From: Anaerolineae bacterium CG2_30_64_16
Lineage (GTDB): Bacteria > Chloroflexota > Anaerolineae > CG2-30-64-16
Direction: 5' to 3'
Length of the DNA: 7,759 nt
Assembly (NCBI GenBank): GCA_001871755.1
Contig: MNXL01000155.1
Coordinates: 1 to 7,759 of the forward strand
Part shown: positions 1 to 6,320 of the stretch, piece by piece
Layout of the letters: each line of letters begins with the position of its first letter
How positions within the stretch are numbered: the first letter of the stretch is position 1
The notes under the pieces: generated by a model
What the model saw: the letters and a program-made list of their open reading frames with translations, nothing else
Told to the model about the DNA's origin: nothing
Databases searched by the model: none
Program-made: the position numbers and the translations under genes

Positions 1-33
1 CTCCTGACCGAGCCACCGTGGCTCGGTCAGGAG
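1..33. repeat. Perfect 16-bp inverted repeat (hairpin) at window edge
   Basis: Arms CTCCTGACCGAGCCAC (1-16) and GTGGCTCGGTCAGGAG (18-33) are exact reverse complements around one base, C17. The stem would be very stable. It lies about 170 bp beyond the stop of the minus-strand cytochrome gene, so it could be a terminator for that transcript; any T-tract on that strand would fall outside the window. No T-run follows on the plus strand. A perfect palindrome at the very end of a sequence can also be an assembly fold-back. The repeat is certain, its role is not. Confidence 0.75.
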
Positions 34-170
34 ACCGGCCACAGCGAGCGATTCCCCGAAAAATTGAGAAGATACGAACTGATGATGTTCACAGTAGCCG
101 TCCGTCTCGATACTCAGTCCGTTACGTCGATGCAGTGACTCGTTCGCCGTGCAGTCGCCAACTCGACCGG

Positions 171-191
171 GCCGCGTGTCTCAAACGCGGC
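171..191 (-). terminator. Stem-loop just downstream of the cytochrome gene
   Basis: GCCGCGT (171-177) and ACGCGGC (185-191) form a 7-bp GC-rich stem with a 7-nt loop, starting 12 nt after the TAA stop of the cytochrome on the minus strand. No U-tract follows, so it is at best a U-less terminator or a 3'-end mRNA stabiliser. The rest of 34-203 shows no credible gene. Confidence 0.35.
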
Positions 192-203
192 ATCGGCCGC
201 GCC

Positions 204-2000
204 TTACTTCAACGCATCCATTGTAGCCCGGAGGATGTCCATCACGAACGCCGGGTTGTGGATGCCCTCGCTGCCGTCTCCATGGATCAGGAAGTAGTTC
301 CAACCGGCCTTGACCAATGGATCACTTGTCTCGATCAGGGCAGCCTTTCCGTCAGTCGTGAAGTCGCCCAACTGCACCTGCACCTCGGTGACAGACAGCT
401 TGTGGGCGTCTTCATCCTGCGGTGAGTACGTAACTTCCATCGGGGCGCCGAGCTTCAGGATGAAGCCTTGCTGTCCATGCGGTTCCGTCGGCTCGATCGC
501 TGTGATGTTGGCCTTGTCCAGGATGAGATCGTCGCTCTTCACGTCATAGGATTTGCCCCCGGACTCATGAGGCGTGTAGTCCTTGACATGGACCGGGTCG
601 GGCATCTTGCTGAGCAGGTAGTCACCCATCTGCGCGCCCAACTCATGGAGCATTGCCTCCGTGCTCTCCTGGAGCGTACCGCCATCATACGCGCCGTGGC
701 ACTCGCTGCAGACCGCCAGACTGGCTTTGAACGAGTGGTTGGCGCCGGCGAGATTGTAGCTGTACTCAGCCGGAGGCGGGGTCAACTCCATATGGCAGGT
801 GGTGCAGGTGTCCTTGATGAAGGAGTGTTTCGAGCGGGCACCGGTGCTGACGAAGTAGGCGTTCTCTCCCATCAACACGTCACCCTGCGCAGCGGTGTGC
901 GGCGCTGAGTAGCTCGTTGGATCGCCTGTGCCATCGTTGTGGGCGCCGTTTCGAGTATTGTGGCAGGTGATACAAAGCGCACCTCTGCCCACCCCAACGG
1001 CCTTGAAGCCCGCAGGCAGCAGCGCGGTGTCGCCTTCGATTCGAACCGTTGCGGTATTTGGCTCCCCGGAGGTCTTACCCTGTGCATGGGGATCATGGCA
1101 CACCACGCAAGTCTGCGAATGAACGGAATCCGCCGTCATGCCAAGGGCTGTCAACTCCTCAACCGTGGCGTCGCCATTGGCCCCCTGGATCCGCCTGGTC
1201 AGATCACCTTGCTCGATCCAGGCCAGGAAACCTTCTCCAGCGTGGCAGCGCCCGCAATGAGCTGCGGTTGCGCCTCTGTTCTCAACCGTTGCTTCCTCGA
1301 TGGCCAGCTCCAGGTTGGCGTGCCCGCTCTCCTCCCACTGCTGGAAGCGCCCATGCCGCGCCGGCTCGCCGTGACAAGCCCCACAGAGATCGGATGAGAT
1401 GTTCTGGCGTGCTGCCCCCTGCATGTGGGCCTCACTGTCCTGCGGGCCATGGCAGTTCTCGCACTGGATGTTGGCCAGCCGCGCCGTAGCGGGGTAGTCC
1501 TTCAGCATCTTAGCCCAGTTGCCCACCGCTCCGTGAGGTACTTCCCATTTCTCCCTGGCCATGGCTTCGTCGAAGCCGCCGTTGTCGGCCTCGGCGTCGT
1601 AGCCTACTGTATGACAGGAAGCGCAGCCGGCGCTCCAGTGCCCGCTGGGGTCGTCGATGTTCTGGGTCAGGATCTCCGCGTGCCCAGACGCCTTCCAGGG
1701 GGTAAACGTGTCGGGTGCGACAGTGCCGTTGTGGCATGCCGTGCAGGTGGCATCGACTACCGGTTCCCCTTTATCGTCCTGTCCGGTGATCACGCCTACC
1801 CAGGCGCCGGCATACACGTCGAAAGTCGCCCCACTCGTCGCCTCCGTCAACACGTACTTGCCCTTGACGTCGGGCGTAAATGACGGATTCCGGCTCGAGG
1901 CGTCATTCAGGGCCGCCTTGGAACCACCGGGTGCGGTCAACGCCCAGCTATAGGCATCCTGGATCTTCCCCCCTAACAAGACGGGCACGTTGATCGGCAC
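204..2000 (-). CDS. Nonahaem c-type cytochrome (cytochrome c554-like multihaem family), lacking signal peptide
   Basis: Encodes 598 residues from a GTG start with nine CXXCH haem-binding motifs, at about residues 86-90, 126-130, 180-184, 206-210, 249-253, 298-302, 343-347, 399-403 and 431-435. The spacing and spare histidines (for example HAE, HMQ and HAN segments) fit bis-His multihaem cytochromes of the cytochrome c554 type, which move electrons outside the cytoplasm. Residues 1-65 resemble the end of an Ig-like beta domain (SWALTAPGGS, then SFTPDVKGKY). The C-terminal 160 residues hold no haem and end with DGSEGIHNPAFVMDIL, an ending common in multihaem cytochromes. Cytochrome c maturation needs export, yet no signal peptide is present. 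The reading frame stays coding-like upstream (ELPYVVSTGVSN) to a TGA at 2127-2129, with no ATG, GTG or TTG on the way. The gene is therefore probably 5'-truncated, or starts in a way I cannot see. Partner oxidoreductase unknown. Family confidence is high, functionality is uncertain. Confidence 0.88.
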   Translation of the reverse strand: MPINVPVLLGGKIQDAYSWALTAPGGSKAALNDASSRNPSFTPDVKGKYVLTEATSGATFDVYAGAWVGVITGQDDKGEPVVDATCTACHNGTVAPDTFTPWKASGHAEILTQNIDDPSGHWSAGCASCHTVGYDAEADNGGFDEAMAREKWEVPHGAVGNWAKMLKDYPATARLANIQCENCHGPQDSEAHMQGAARQNISSDLCGACHGEPARHGRFQQWEESGHANLELAIEEATVENRGATAAHCGRCHAGEGFLAWIEQGDLTRRIQGANGDATVEELTALGMTADSVHSQTCVVCHDPHAQGKTSGEPNTATVRIEGDTALLPAGFKAVGVGRGALCITCHNTRNGAHNDGTGDPTSYSAPHTAAQGDVLMGENAYFVSTGARSKHSFIKDTCTTCHMELTPPPAEYSYNLAGANHSFKASLAVCSECHGAYDGGTLQESTEAMLHELGAQMGDYLLSKMPDPVHVKDYTPHESGGKSYDVKSDDLILDKANITAIEPTEPHGQQGFILKLGAPMEVTYSPQDEDAHKLSVTEVQVQLGDFTTDGKAALIETSDPLVKAGWNYFLIHGDGSEGIHNPAFVMDILRATMDALK

Positions 2001-2120
2001 GTTGCTTACGCCTGTGCTGACAACATAGGGGAGCTCGGCGGTTACGTTGACCCTGGCAATGTGGTTCCATGAATATGGGCTCTTGGCGCCTGCGTCGTGA
2101 GTGGGATCCTGACTTAGGGA

Positions 2121-2149
2121 AGTGTATCACAAGTTGCTTTACATGTCAA
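2121..2149 (-). promoter_or_regulatory. Sigma-70-type promoter upstream of the cytochrome gene
   Basis: On the minus strand TTGACA (2144-2149, perfect -35) is followed after exactly 17 nt by TACACT (2121-2126, 4/6 match to TATAAT). Transcription would start near 2114, about 114 nt before the GTG at 2000. The predicted transcript contains the in-frame upstream extension but no conventional start codon in that frame, which supports loss of the original 5' coding end. Confidence 0.55.
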
Positions 2150-2152
2150 TAG

Positions 2153-2168
2153 TGTAATATCGATCACA
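2153..2168. promoter_or_regulatory. CRP/FNR-family-like operator
   Basis: The minus strand reads TGTGATCGATATTACA. This is the CRP-type palindrome TGTGA-N6-TCACA with a single mismatch in the right half. It sits three bases upstream of the -35 box of the cytochrome promoter, centred near -46.5 from the predicted start. That is close to, but not exactly, the class II activation position. CRP/FNR-superfamily regulators often control respiratory cytochromes, so the placement is sensible; which family member binds cannot be told. Confidence 0.45.
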
Positions 2169-2175
2169 GTTCTAA

Positions 2176-4602
2176 CTACTCGTAACTCAAGCTTTCCCGC
2201 ACGCTCAGATTGGCGGCGTTGAGCGCCGGCGCGATGCTGGCCAGGGAGCCGATCAGCAGGACCAGGACCAGCCAGCAGGCGATGCCCGGCGCGGCGTAGG
2301 TGAAACTCAGCGGCGTGTCGATGAAGGCCATGCCGACCGCCCGCGTCATGGCGCGGGAGAGGGGCAGGCTCAGCGCCAGCGTCAGGATGAAGCTGATCGC
2401 TGCGATCACCATGCTCTCACCCCAGAAGATCTGGACGATGGCCCGGCTATCCGCGCCGATGGCCCGCATCACGCCGATCTCCTTGCTCCGCTCCAGCACG
2501 TTGATGCTCATCATCCCCATCAACCCCAGGCCGCCGATCAGCGCCATCAGCACTGACATCACCATCAGGAAGATGATCAGGATGCGGTACAGGCTGACCA
2601 CCTGCCCTCGGATATCGCTCATCATCAGCGTGGAAAAGACCTCTACGCCGTTCTGCTCCAGCAGATCGATCACCTCGGCCGTGATCCGGCGCTGGCTGGC
2701 CAGGTCGTGTTCGGCATACCGCACTTCCAGCGTGACCGTGCGGTCGGTGCGCTTCAGGACGTGATCCAGGCTTTCTAAGGACACGAAGACGCCGGTCTGT
2801 TGCCGGACCAGATCCTGGTTGAACCCGACCACCACCCATTCGCTGACGGGTGCGCCATCACCCAGGTCCAGTGTGACCGGGTCGTCCAACTGCACGCCCT
2901 CCTCATCGGCCCACTTGCGGTTGACCACGACGGCGGCTGGCTGGCGCGCCTGGCCTTCGCCTGGCTGTAACCAGCGGCCGGCTGACAGGGTCGGCTGATA
3001 GAACTGTGTGTCGTGTGGACCGGCGAACATGGTCACCTGCACCTCCTGACCCGAGGCCAGGCGCATGACGGCGGTATCGAAATACCACGCCTCGGCGCGC
3101 ACCACCTCCCCGTGCGAGGTTACAATGGGCAGCACCTGGCTCGGCCGCTGCTCGGTCCGGAATGCCAGCAGCACATCCATGCCGTATTGGCCCTCCAACA
3201 GGTTGTCGATGGTCCGGCCGAACGAGCTGTCGGTGCTCAATACCGCGATGAAGGTGGCTCCGCCCAGCGCCAGGGTCAGCAAGGTCAACGCGAGCCGGCT
3301 GGGAACGCGCACCGCGTTGCGCACTGCCAGCGCCCATACGCGCGGCAGTCCCTGCACCCGGTCCAACCCTTGCACCAGCCGGTTGTCGCCCGAGCCACCA
3401 CCCAGGCCGTAGTCGGCGATCGCCTCGCGCACGGTGATGTGTGCGCCGCGCCACAACGGCCCGGCCGCGGCGATGAAGGGCACGGCGATTCCCACGCCCA
3501 GCATCACGGCCACCGCCAGCGGCGACGCGCGGTCAGGGTAGAGGTCGATGTTGAGTTGGCCGGCCAGGTAGCGCGCCAGCCCGTAGCCGGTCCGGCCGGC
3601 CAGCGGCATCGCGACCAGCGTGCCCAGCACGCCATACGCCAGCACGGTCAGGCTGTAGGCGCGCAGCACCAACCCGGTGTCGGCCCCGATCGCCTTCATC
3701 ACCCCGATCTGGTCGATCTGCTGGGTGATCAACGCGCTGATGGTATTGGTGACGAGGAAGCCGCTCAGCGCCAGCGCCAGCACACCCAGGATGCCCATCA
3801 CCAGCAGCAGCACGTCCAGCACGTCTTGCGCGGGGTGGACGGCCGGATCGCGCAGCGTCACCTGACCGACGTCGTAGCCGGCCCGCTCCAGGCGCTCGCG
3901 CGCGGCCGCGGCCACCTCAGCGCGCTGCTCCAGGTCGTCCACGATCAGATAGATCGTGTTCATGCGGTCGTGGCCGCGCAGCTTCACCAGCGTGTCCAGG
4001 CTGACCACCGCGACGGGGCTCCCGCGCACCGCGGCGGTCACCGCGTCCTGCTGATGGACCGTCCCCGCGATCGTCAGCGAGCGTTCGCGGCCCCCTGCAT
4101 CGACCACGACGCTTGCGCCGCAGGCGCCGTTCACAGAGACACCCGCAGCGGCGGCCATCTCGGACAACGAAGCGCGCTCGACGACCATTTCTTCGCGGCC
4201 GGGCGGCCACGCGCCCTCATCCGGGGCCAGGATGTTGATCACCTGCGCGGTGGGGTCGGGGAAGGCGATCAGGTCGATGGTCTGCCAGGTCCCCTCCGGC
4301 CCGTCTGCTCGATATCGTGTGCTGAACACGGCGCGGCCCTGCACCTGGACCACGCCAGGCGCCGTTTCCAGCCCCCGTAGATCGTCTTCGCTCACCCCCG
4401 CGGGCACGCTGATCTCGACGTGGGCCGGGTTGATCGCGGCGTAGCGCCGGCCCAGGTCGGTGGTGAGGATGTCCCAGGTCACCACGATCATGCCCACGCC
4501 GAGCACGCCGACCGCGACGCTCAGGACGACCATCAACGTGCGGCTGCGGTTGCGCCACAGGTCGCGGAGGGTTTTCAGGCGAATGGTCTGCAACGCGTTC
4601 AT
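2176..4602 (-). CDS. ABC transporter permease, FtsX/MacB/LolE-like, double-length
   Basis: An 808-residue membrane protein built from two FtsX-type repeats. Likely membrane helices lie at about 22-44, 261-287, 315-337, 362-384, 434-457, 670-700, 728-750 and 772-795. Large extracytoplasmic MacB-like core domains fill about 45-260 and 458-669. Each half carries the family's signature after its first post-core helix: QIDQIGVMKAIGA (295-307) and RSKEIGVMRAIGA (705-717), the region known to contact the ATPase. The arrangement makes one polypeptide equivalent to a permease pair. The start ATG overlaps the ATPase stop (ATGA) and has an AGGA Shine-Dalgarno 7 nt upstream, so the two are translationally coupled. 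Family members move lipoproteins, lipids, peptides or drugs, or transmit force without transport; the substrate cannot be read here. The reading frame is intact and ends at TAG 2176-2178. The cytochrome downstream has its own promoter and is probably not part of this operon. Confidence 0.93.
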   Translation of the reverse strand: MNALQTIRLKTLRDLWRNRSRTLMVVLSVAVGVLGVGMIVVTWDILTTDLGRRYAAINPAHVEISVPAGVSEDDLRGLETAPGVVQVQGRAVFSTRYRADGPEGTWQTIDLIAFPDPTAQVINILAPDEGAWPPGREEMVVERASLSEMAAAAGVSVNGACGASVVVDAGGRERSLTIAGTVHQQDAVTAAVRGSPVAVVSLDTLVKLRGHDRMNTIYLIVDDLEQRAEVAAAARERLERAGYDVGQVTLRDPAVHPAQDVLDVLLLVMGILGVLALALSGFLVTNTISALITQQIDQIGVMKAIGADTGLVLRAYSLTVLAYGVLGTLVAMPLAGRTGYGLARYLAGQLNIDLYPDRASPLAVAVMLGVGIAVPFIAAAGPLWRGAHITVREAIADYGLGGGSGDNRLVQGLDRVQGLPRVWALAVRNAVRVPSRLALTLLTLALGGATFIAVLSTDSSFGRTIDNLLEGQYGMDVLLAFRTEQRPSQVLPIVTSHGEVVRAEAWYFDTAVMRLASGQEVQVTMFAGPHDTQFYQPTLSAGRWLQPGEGQARQPAAVVVNRKWADEEGVQLDDPVTLDLGDGAPVSEWVVVGFNQDLVRQQTGVFVSLESLDHVLKRTDRTVTLEVRYAEHDLASQRRITAEVIDLLEQNGVEVFSTLMMSDIRGQVVSLYRILIIFLMVMSVLMALIGGLGLMGMMSINVLERSKEIGVMRAIGADSRAIVQIFWGESMVIAAISFILTLALSLPLSRAMTRAVGMAFIDTPLSFTYAAPGIACWLVLVLLIGSLASIAPALNAANLSVRESLSYE

Positions 4603-5285
4603 GGTTGTCCTGCCAGGATGCAGCCATCTTGCACCTGCACCACCCGCGGCAGGCGTTGGGCGATCTCGCGGTCGTGCGTCACCATCACCAGCGTCTTCCC
4701 CCTGCCCACGAGCTCGGCGAACAGATCGAACACCCGGTCGGCCGTCTTGCTGTCCAGGTTGCCGGTGGGTTCGTCGGCCACCAGCAGGGGCGGATCGTTC
4801 GCCAACGCCCGCGCGATGGCTGCGCGCTGCTTCTGCCCGCCGCTGATGGCGCCGGGCAGCTTGTGGGCCTGGTCGGCCATCTCCACCTGCGCCAGCAGGT
4901 GCAACGCCCGCTCTTTGCGCTCCCTGGGGGGGTAGGTGTTGCAGAAGTCCATCGGCAGGATGACGTTTTCCAGCACGTTGAGGGTCGGCAGCAACTGGAA
5001 GAACTGGAAGATGACGCCGACGTTCCGCCCGCGCCAGCGCGCCATCTGGTTCTCGCTCAGCCCGTTGAGGCAGGCGCCTGCCACCGTGACCACGCCCTCG
5101 GTCGGCCGGTCGATCCCGGTGACCATGTTGATCATCGTCGACTTGCCGGAGCCGCTTGGGCCGACCACGGCCACGAACTCGCCCTCCTGCACCGTGAGGG
5201 ACACGCCGTGTAGCACTCGCAACGGGCCGGCGCCGGTTTCGTATTCTTTGATCACCTGGTCAAGTTGGATAAGTGGGTGAGTCAT
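4599..5285 (-). CDS. ABC transporter ATP-binding protein, MacB/LolD-type
   Basis: A 228-residue nucleotide-binding subunit that powers the adjacent permease at the cytoplasmic face. All motifs are present: Walker A GPSGSGKST (42-50), Q-loop in VIFQFFQLLPTLNVLENV (Q94), signature ISGGQKQR (147-154, I in place of the usual L), Walker B LLVADEP (167-173, catalytic E172), D-loop NLDSKTA, and H-loop H204 in MVTHD. The LLPTLNVLENV segment and the NLDS D-loop are typical of the MacB/LolD/FtsE group. I chose the ATG at 5283-5285 because GAGGAG lies 4 nt upstream of it; an in-frame GTG at 5303 has no ribosome binding site and would coincide with the predicted transcription start. Length is normal for the family. 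The stop overlaps the permease ATG by 4 nt. The gene is divergent from the yceI-like gene across 281 bp. Confidence 0.95.
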   Translation of the reverse strand: MTHPLIQLDQVIKEYETGAGPLRVLHGVSLTVQEGEFVAVVGPSGSGKSTMINMVTGIDRPTEGVVTVAGACLNGLSENQMARWRGRNVGVIFQFFQLLPTLNVLENVILPMDFCNTYPPRERKERALHLLAQVEMADQAHKLPGAISGGQKQRAAIARALANDPPLLVADEPTGNLDSKTADRVFDLFAELVGRGKTLVMVTHDREIAQRLPRVVQVQDGCILAGQP

Positions 5286-5297
5286 CGATCTCCTCGC

Positions 5298-5327
5298 TGT
5301 CACCGTGTCACTATATCATCGTGTCAA
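5298..5327 (-). promoter_or_regulatory. Extended -10 promoter and TGACA direct repeats for the ABC operon
   Basis: The minus strand holds TGATATAGT (5310-5318), an extended -10 element (TGn plus TATAGT). It places the start near 5303, 18 nt before the ATPase ATG. No good -35 lies 17 nt upstream of it. The plus-strand pentamer TGTCA recurs at 5298, 5306 and 5322 (spacing 8 and 16); two of the three copies sit within the 7-mer CGTGTCA (5304-5310, 5320-5326). The repeats flank the -10 element and could be operator half-sites. Assignment is by motif only. Confidence 0.4.
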
Positions 5328-5379
5328 GTATAGCGCGGCGGGCGGGTGCCCGGTAGTGCCTGGAGACACGTTGGCCCAT

Positions 5380-5427
5380 GACGCCAGTCACGACGCCAGT
5401 CACGACGCCAGTCACGACGCCAGTCAC
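5380..5427. repeat. Four perfect tandem copies of a 12-bp unit
   Basis: GACGCCAGTCAC is repeated without change at 5380-5391, 5392-5403, 5404-5415 and 5416-5427. It lies in the divergent intergenic region between the ABC operon and the yceI-like gene. In one plus frame it reads as HDAS four times, but that open frame (5305-5496) has no ribosome binding site and no plausible protein around it. Perfect identity suggests recent slippage expansion or selection as a protein-binding array. Confidence 0.9.
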
Positions 5428-5454
5428 GGCTTTGCCGCGAGAGCCTGGCGCTGC

Positions 5455-5472
5455 ATTTGTACAAATATTGTA
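5455..5472. promoter_or_regulatory. Overlapping TTGTA/TACAA palindromes, candidate operator
   Basis: ATTTGTACAAAT (5455-5466) is a perfect 12-bp palindrome. It overlaps TACAAATATTGTA (5460-5472), a second inverted repeat with 5-bp arms around ATA. A further TTGTA lies at 5491-5495. TTGTA thus begins at 5457, 5468 and 5491, about one and two helical turns apart. This sits just upstream of the predicted yceI promoter and looks like a dimeric regulator site; the regulator is unknown. Confidence 0.4.
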
Positions 5473-5500
5473 TTGAGCGCTACGGTTCTCTTGTAGCGGC

Positions 5501-5509
5501 TGTGATAAT
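5501..5509 (+). promoter_or_regulatory. Probable extended -10 promoter of the yceI-like gene
   Basis: TGTGATAAT contains TGn followed by GATAAT, a 5/6 match to the -10 consensus. No convincing -35 lies at the right distance, which is acceptable for an extended -10 promoter. The start would be near 5516, giving a leader of about 50 nt to the ATG at 5567. Confidence 0.4.
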
Positions 5510-5566
5510 GTCTCAAGGTCAGATTGTTCGACATCAAAACATTGATCTCAAATGAGGAGGCTTACC

Positions 5567-6091
5567 ATGGCTTGGCAGATCGATCCAGCCCACACGCGCG
5601 TCACGTTTTCAGCGCGGCACATGATGATCAGCAACGTGCACGGCCAGTTCGCCACGGTCGCTGGCGCGGTCGAATTCGACGAGCAGGATCCCGTGCGGTC
5701 TGCGGTGGATGTTCAGATCGAGGCCGCGAGCATCGACACGGGCGAACCCCAGCGGGACGCGCATCTCAAGTCGGCCGATTTTCTGAACGTCGAGGTTTTC
5801 CCGTACATCCACTTCAAGAGCACACGCGTGGAACAGATCGACGAGTCGCACGGTCGGATCATCGGTGACCTGGCGATCCGGGATGTGACGAAAGAGGTGG
5901 TGCTGGACGTGGAGTACGCAGGTCAGGCCAAGAGCCCGTGGGGGATGGTCAGCGCGGGGTTCACTGCCCGGACCAAGATCAACCGTAAGGATTTCGGCCT
6001 GACGTGGAACGTGGCGTTGGAGACCGGTGGGTGGCTGGTCGGCGACACCGTCAACATCGCCATCGAGGTCGAGATCATCCAGCAGGGCTGA
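5567..6091 (+). CDS. YceI family protein (lipocalin-fold polyisoprenoid/lipid binder)
   Basis: A 174-residue protein with the YceI hallmarks in order: WQIDPAHTRVTFSARHM near the start (3-19), SIDTGEPQRDAHLKSADFL (55-73), FPYIHFKST (78-86), GDLAIRDVTKEV (100-111), SPWGMVSAGF (123-132), INRKDFGLTWN (138-148) and a final VGDTVNIAIEVEI strand. Known members form an elongated beta-barrel that holds polyisoprenoid chains or similar lipids. Some are periplasmic and stress-induced, others cytoplasmic. The start at 5567 is fixed by AGGAGG (5555-5560) six bases upstream; an ATG at 5552 directly precedes that site and is not the start. No signal peptide is present, so this copy is probably cytoplasmic. 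Length is normal for the family. It is divergent from the ABC operon, with no partner gene downstream before the 561-bp gap. Lipid specificity is unknown. Confidence 0.95.
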   Translation: MAWQIDPAHTRVTFSARHMMISNVHGQFATVAGAVEFDEQDPVRSAVDVQIEAASIDTGEPQRDAHLKSADFLNVEVFPYIHFKSTRVEQIDESHGRIIGDLAIRDVTKEVVLDVEYAGQAKSPWGMVSAGFTARTKINRKDFGLTWNVALETGGWLVGDTVNIAIEVEIIQQG

Positions 6092-6205
6092 GACGGCGCT
6101 GAACGATGGGCCGCGCGGGCACTTCGACACAGCTCAGTGCAGGCCTGATCGAGCAGTTTGGGGGGCTGTGGCGACATAAGCGACACCTCCGGCAGTTTTA
6201 TAGGC

Positions 6206-6234
6206 TTGACAGGCAAAGGCTCTAGTTGTATACT
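6206..6234 (+). promoter_or_regulatory. Near-consensus sigma-70 promoter
   Basis: TTGACA (6206-6211, perfect) is separated by 17 nt from TATACT (6229-6234, 5/6). This is the best promoter in the window. Transcription would start near 6241. AGGAG (6247-6251) and an ATG (6258-6260) follow at ideal spacing, but the frame stops after 11 codons inside the heptamer array. The promoter may now serve the TPR-like gene 400 bp downstream through a long structured leader. Confidence 0.65.
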
Positions 6235-6257
6235 GGATTTGTCAGCAGGAGTGGCGG

Positions 6258-6293
6258 ATGGGCTGGGATTGGGGATTGGGGATTGGGGATTAG
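6258..6293 (+). pseudogene. Start of a lost gene: ribosome binding site and ATG running into repeats
   Basis: AGGAG, a 6-nt gap and ATG follow a strong promoter, as in a well-expressed gene. Only ATG GGC precedes the repeat-derived codons (W-D-W-G-L-G-I-G-D), then TAG at 6291-6293. The frame is either a remnant of a gene whose body was replaced by the repeat array or a chance 11-codon leader peptide. The sequence just upstream (TGTGGCGACATAAGCGACAC, 6167-6186) resembles an insertion-sequence end, so the lost gene could have been a transposase. This is inference. Confidence 0.3.
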
Positions 6294-6312
6294 GGATTAG
6301 GGATTGGGGATT
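6265..6312 (+). repeat. Heptamer tandem array GGGATTG/GGGATTA, G-quadruplex-prone
   Basis: Seven consecutive units: GGGATTG at 6265, 6272 and 6279, GGGATTA at 6286 and 6293, GGGATTG at 6300, and a final GGGATT at 6307-6312. Runs of three or four G separated by short ATT/ATTA loops meet the usual rule for G-quadruplex formation, on the non-template strand and in any RNA from the promoter at 6206-6234. Degenerate heptamers of this kind occur between genes in some cyanobacteria and Chloroflexota. I see no coding role. Confidence 0.92.
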
Positions 6313-6320
6313 CGGCGTTC

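Noticed and set aside
1948..2130. Short minus-strand frame starting at 2130, considered as the missing 5' end of the cytochrome through a frameshift
   Set aside because: Its translation is arginine-rich with no hydrophobic signal segment, and its start lies upstream of the predicted transcription start. The frame of the cytochrome itself reads better there.
3013..4380. Long open frame (455 codons) on the plus strand, opposite the permease gene
   Set aside because: It is the antisense of a strongly recognisable FtsX-type permease in high-GC DNA. Its translation is rich in H, Q, R and A without domain features, and there is no ribosome binding site.
5305..5496. 63-codon frame with HDAS repeated four times
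   Set aside because: The repeat is a 12-bp DNA tandem in an intergenic promoter region. The GTG start lacks a ribosome binding site and flanking residues show nothing protein-like.
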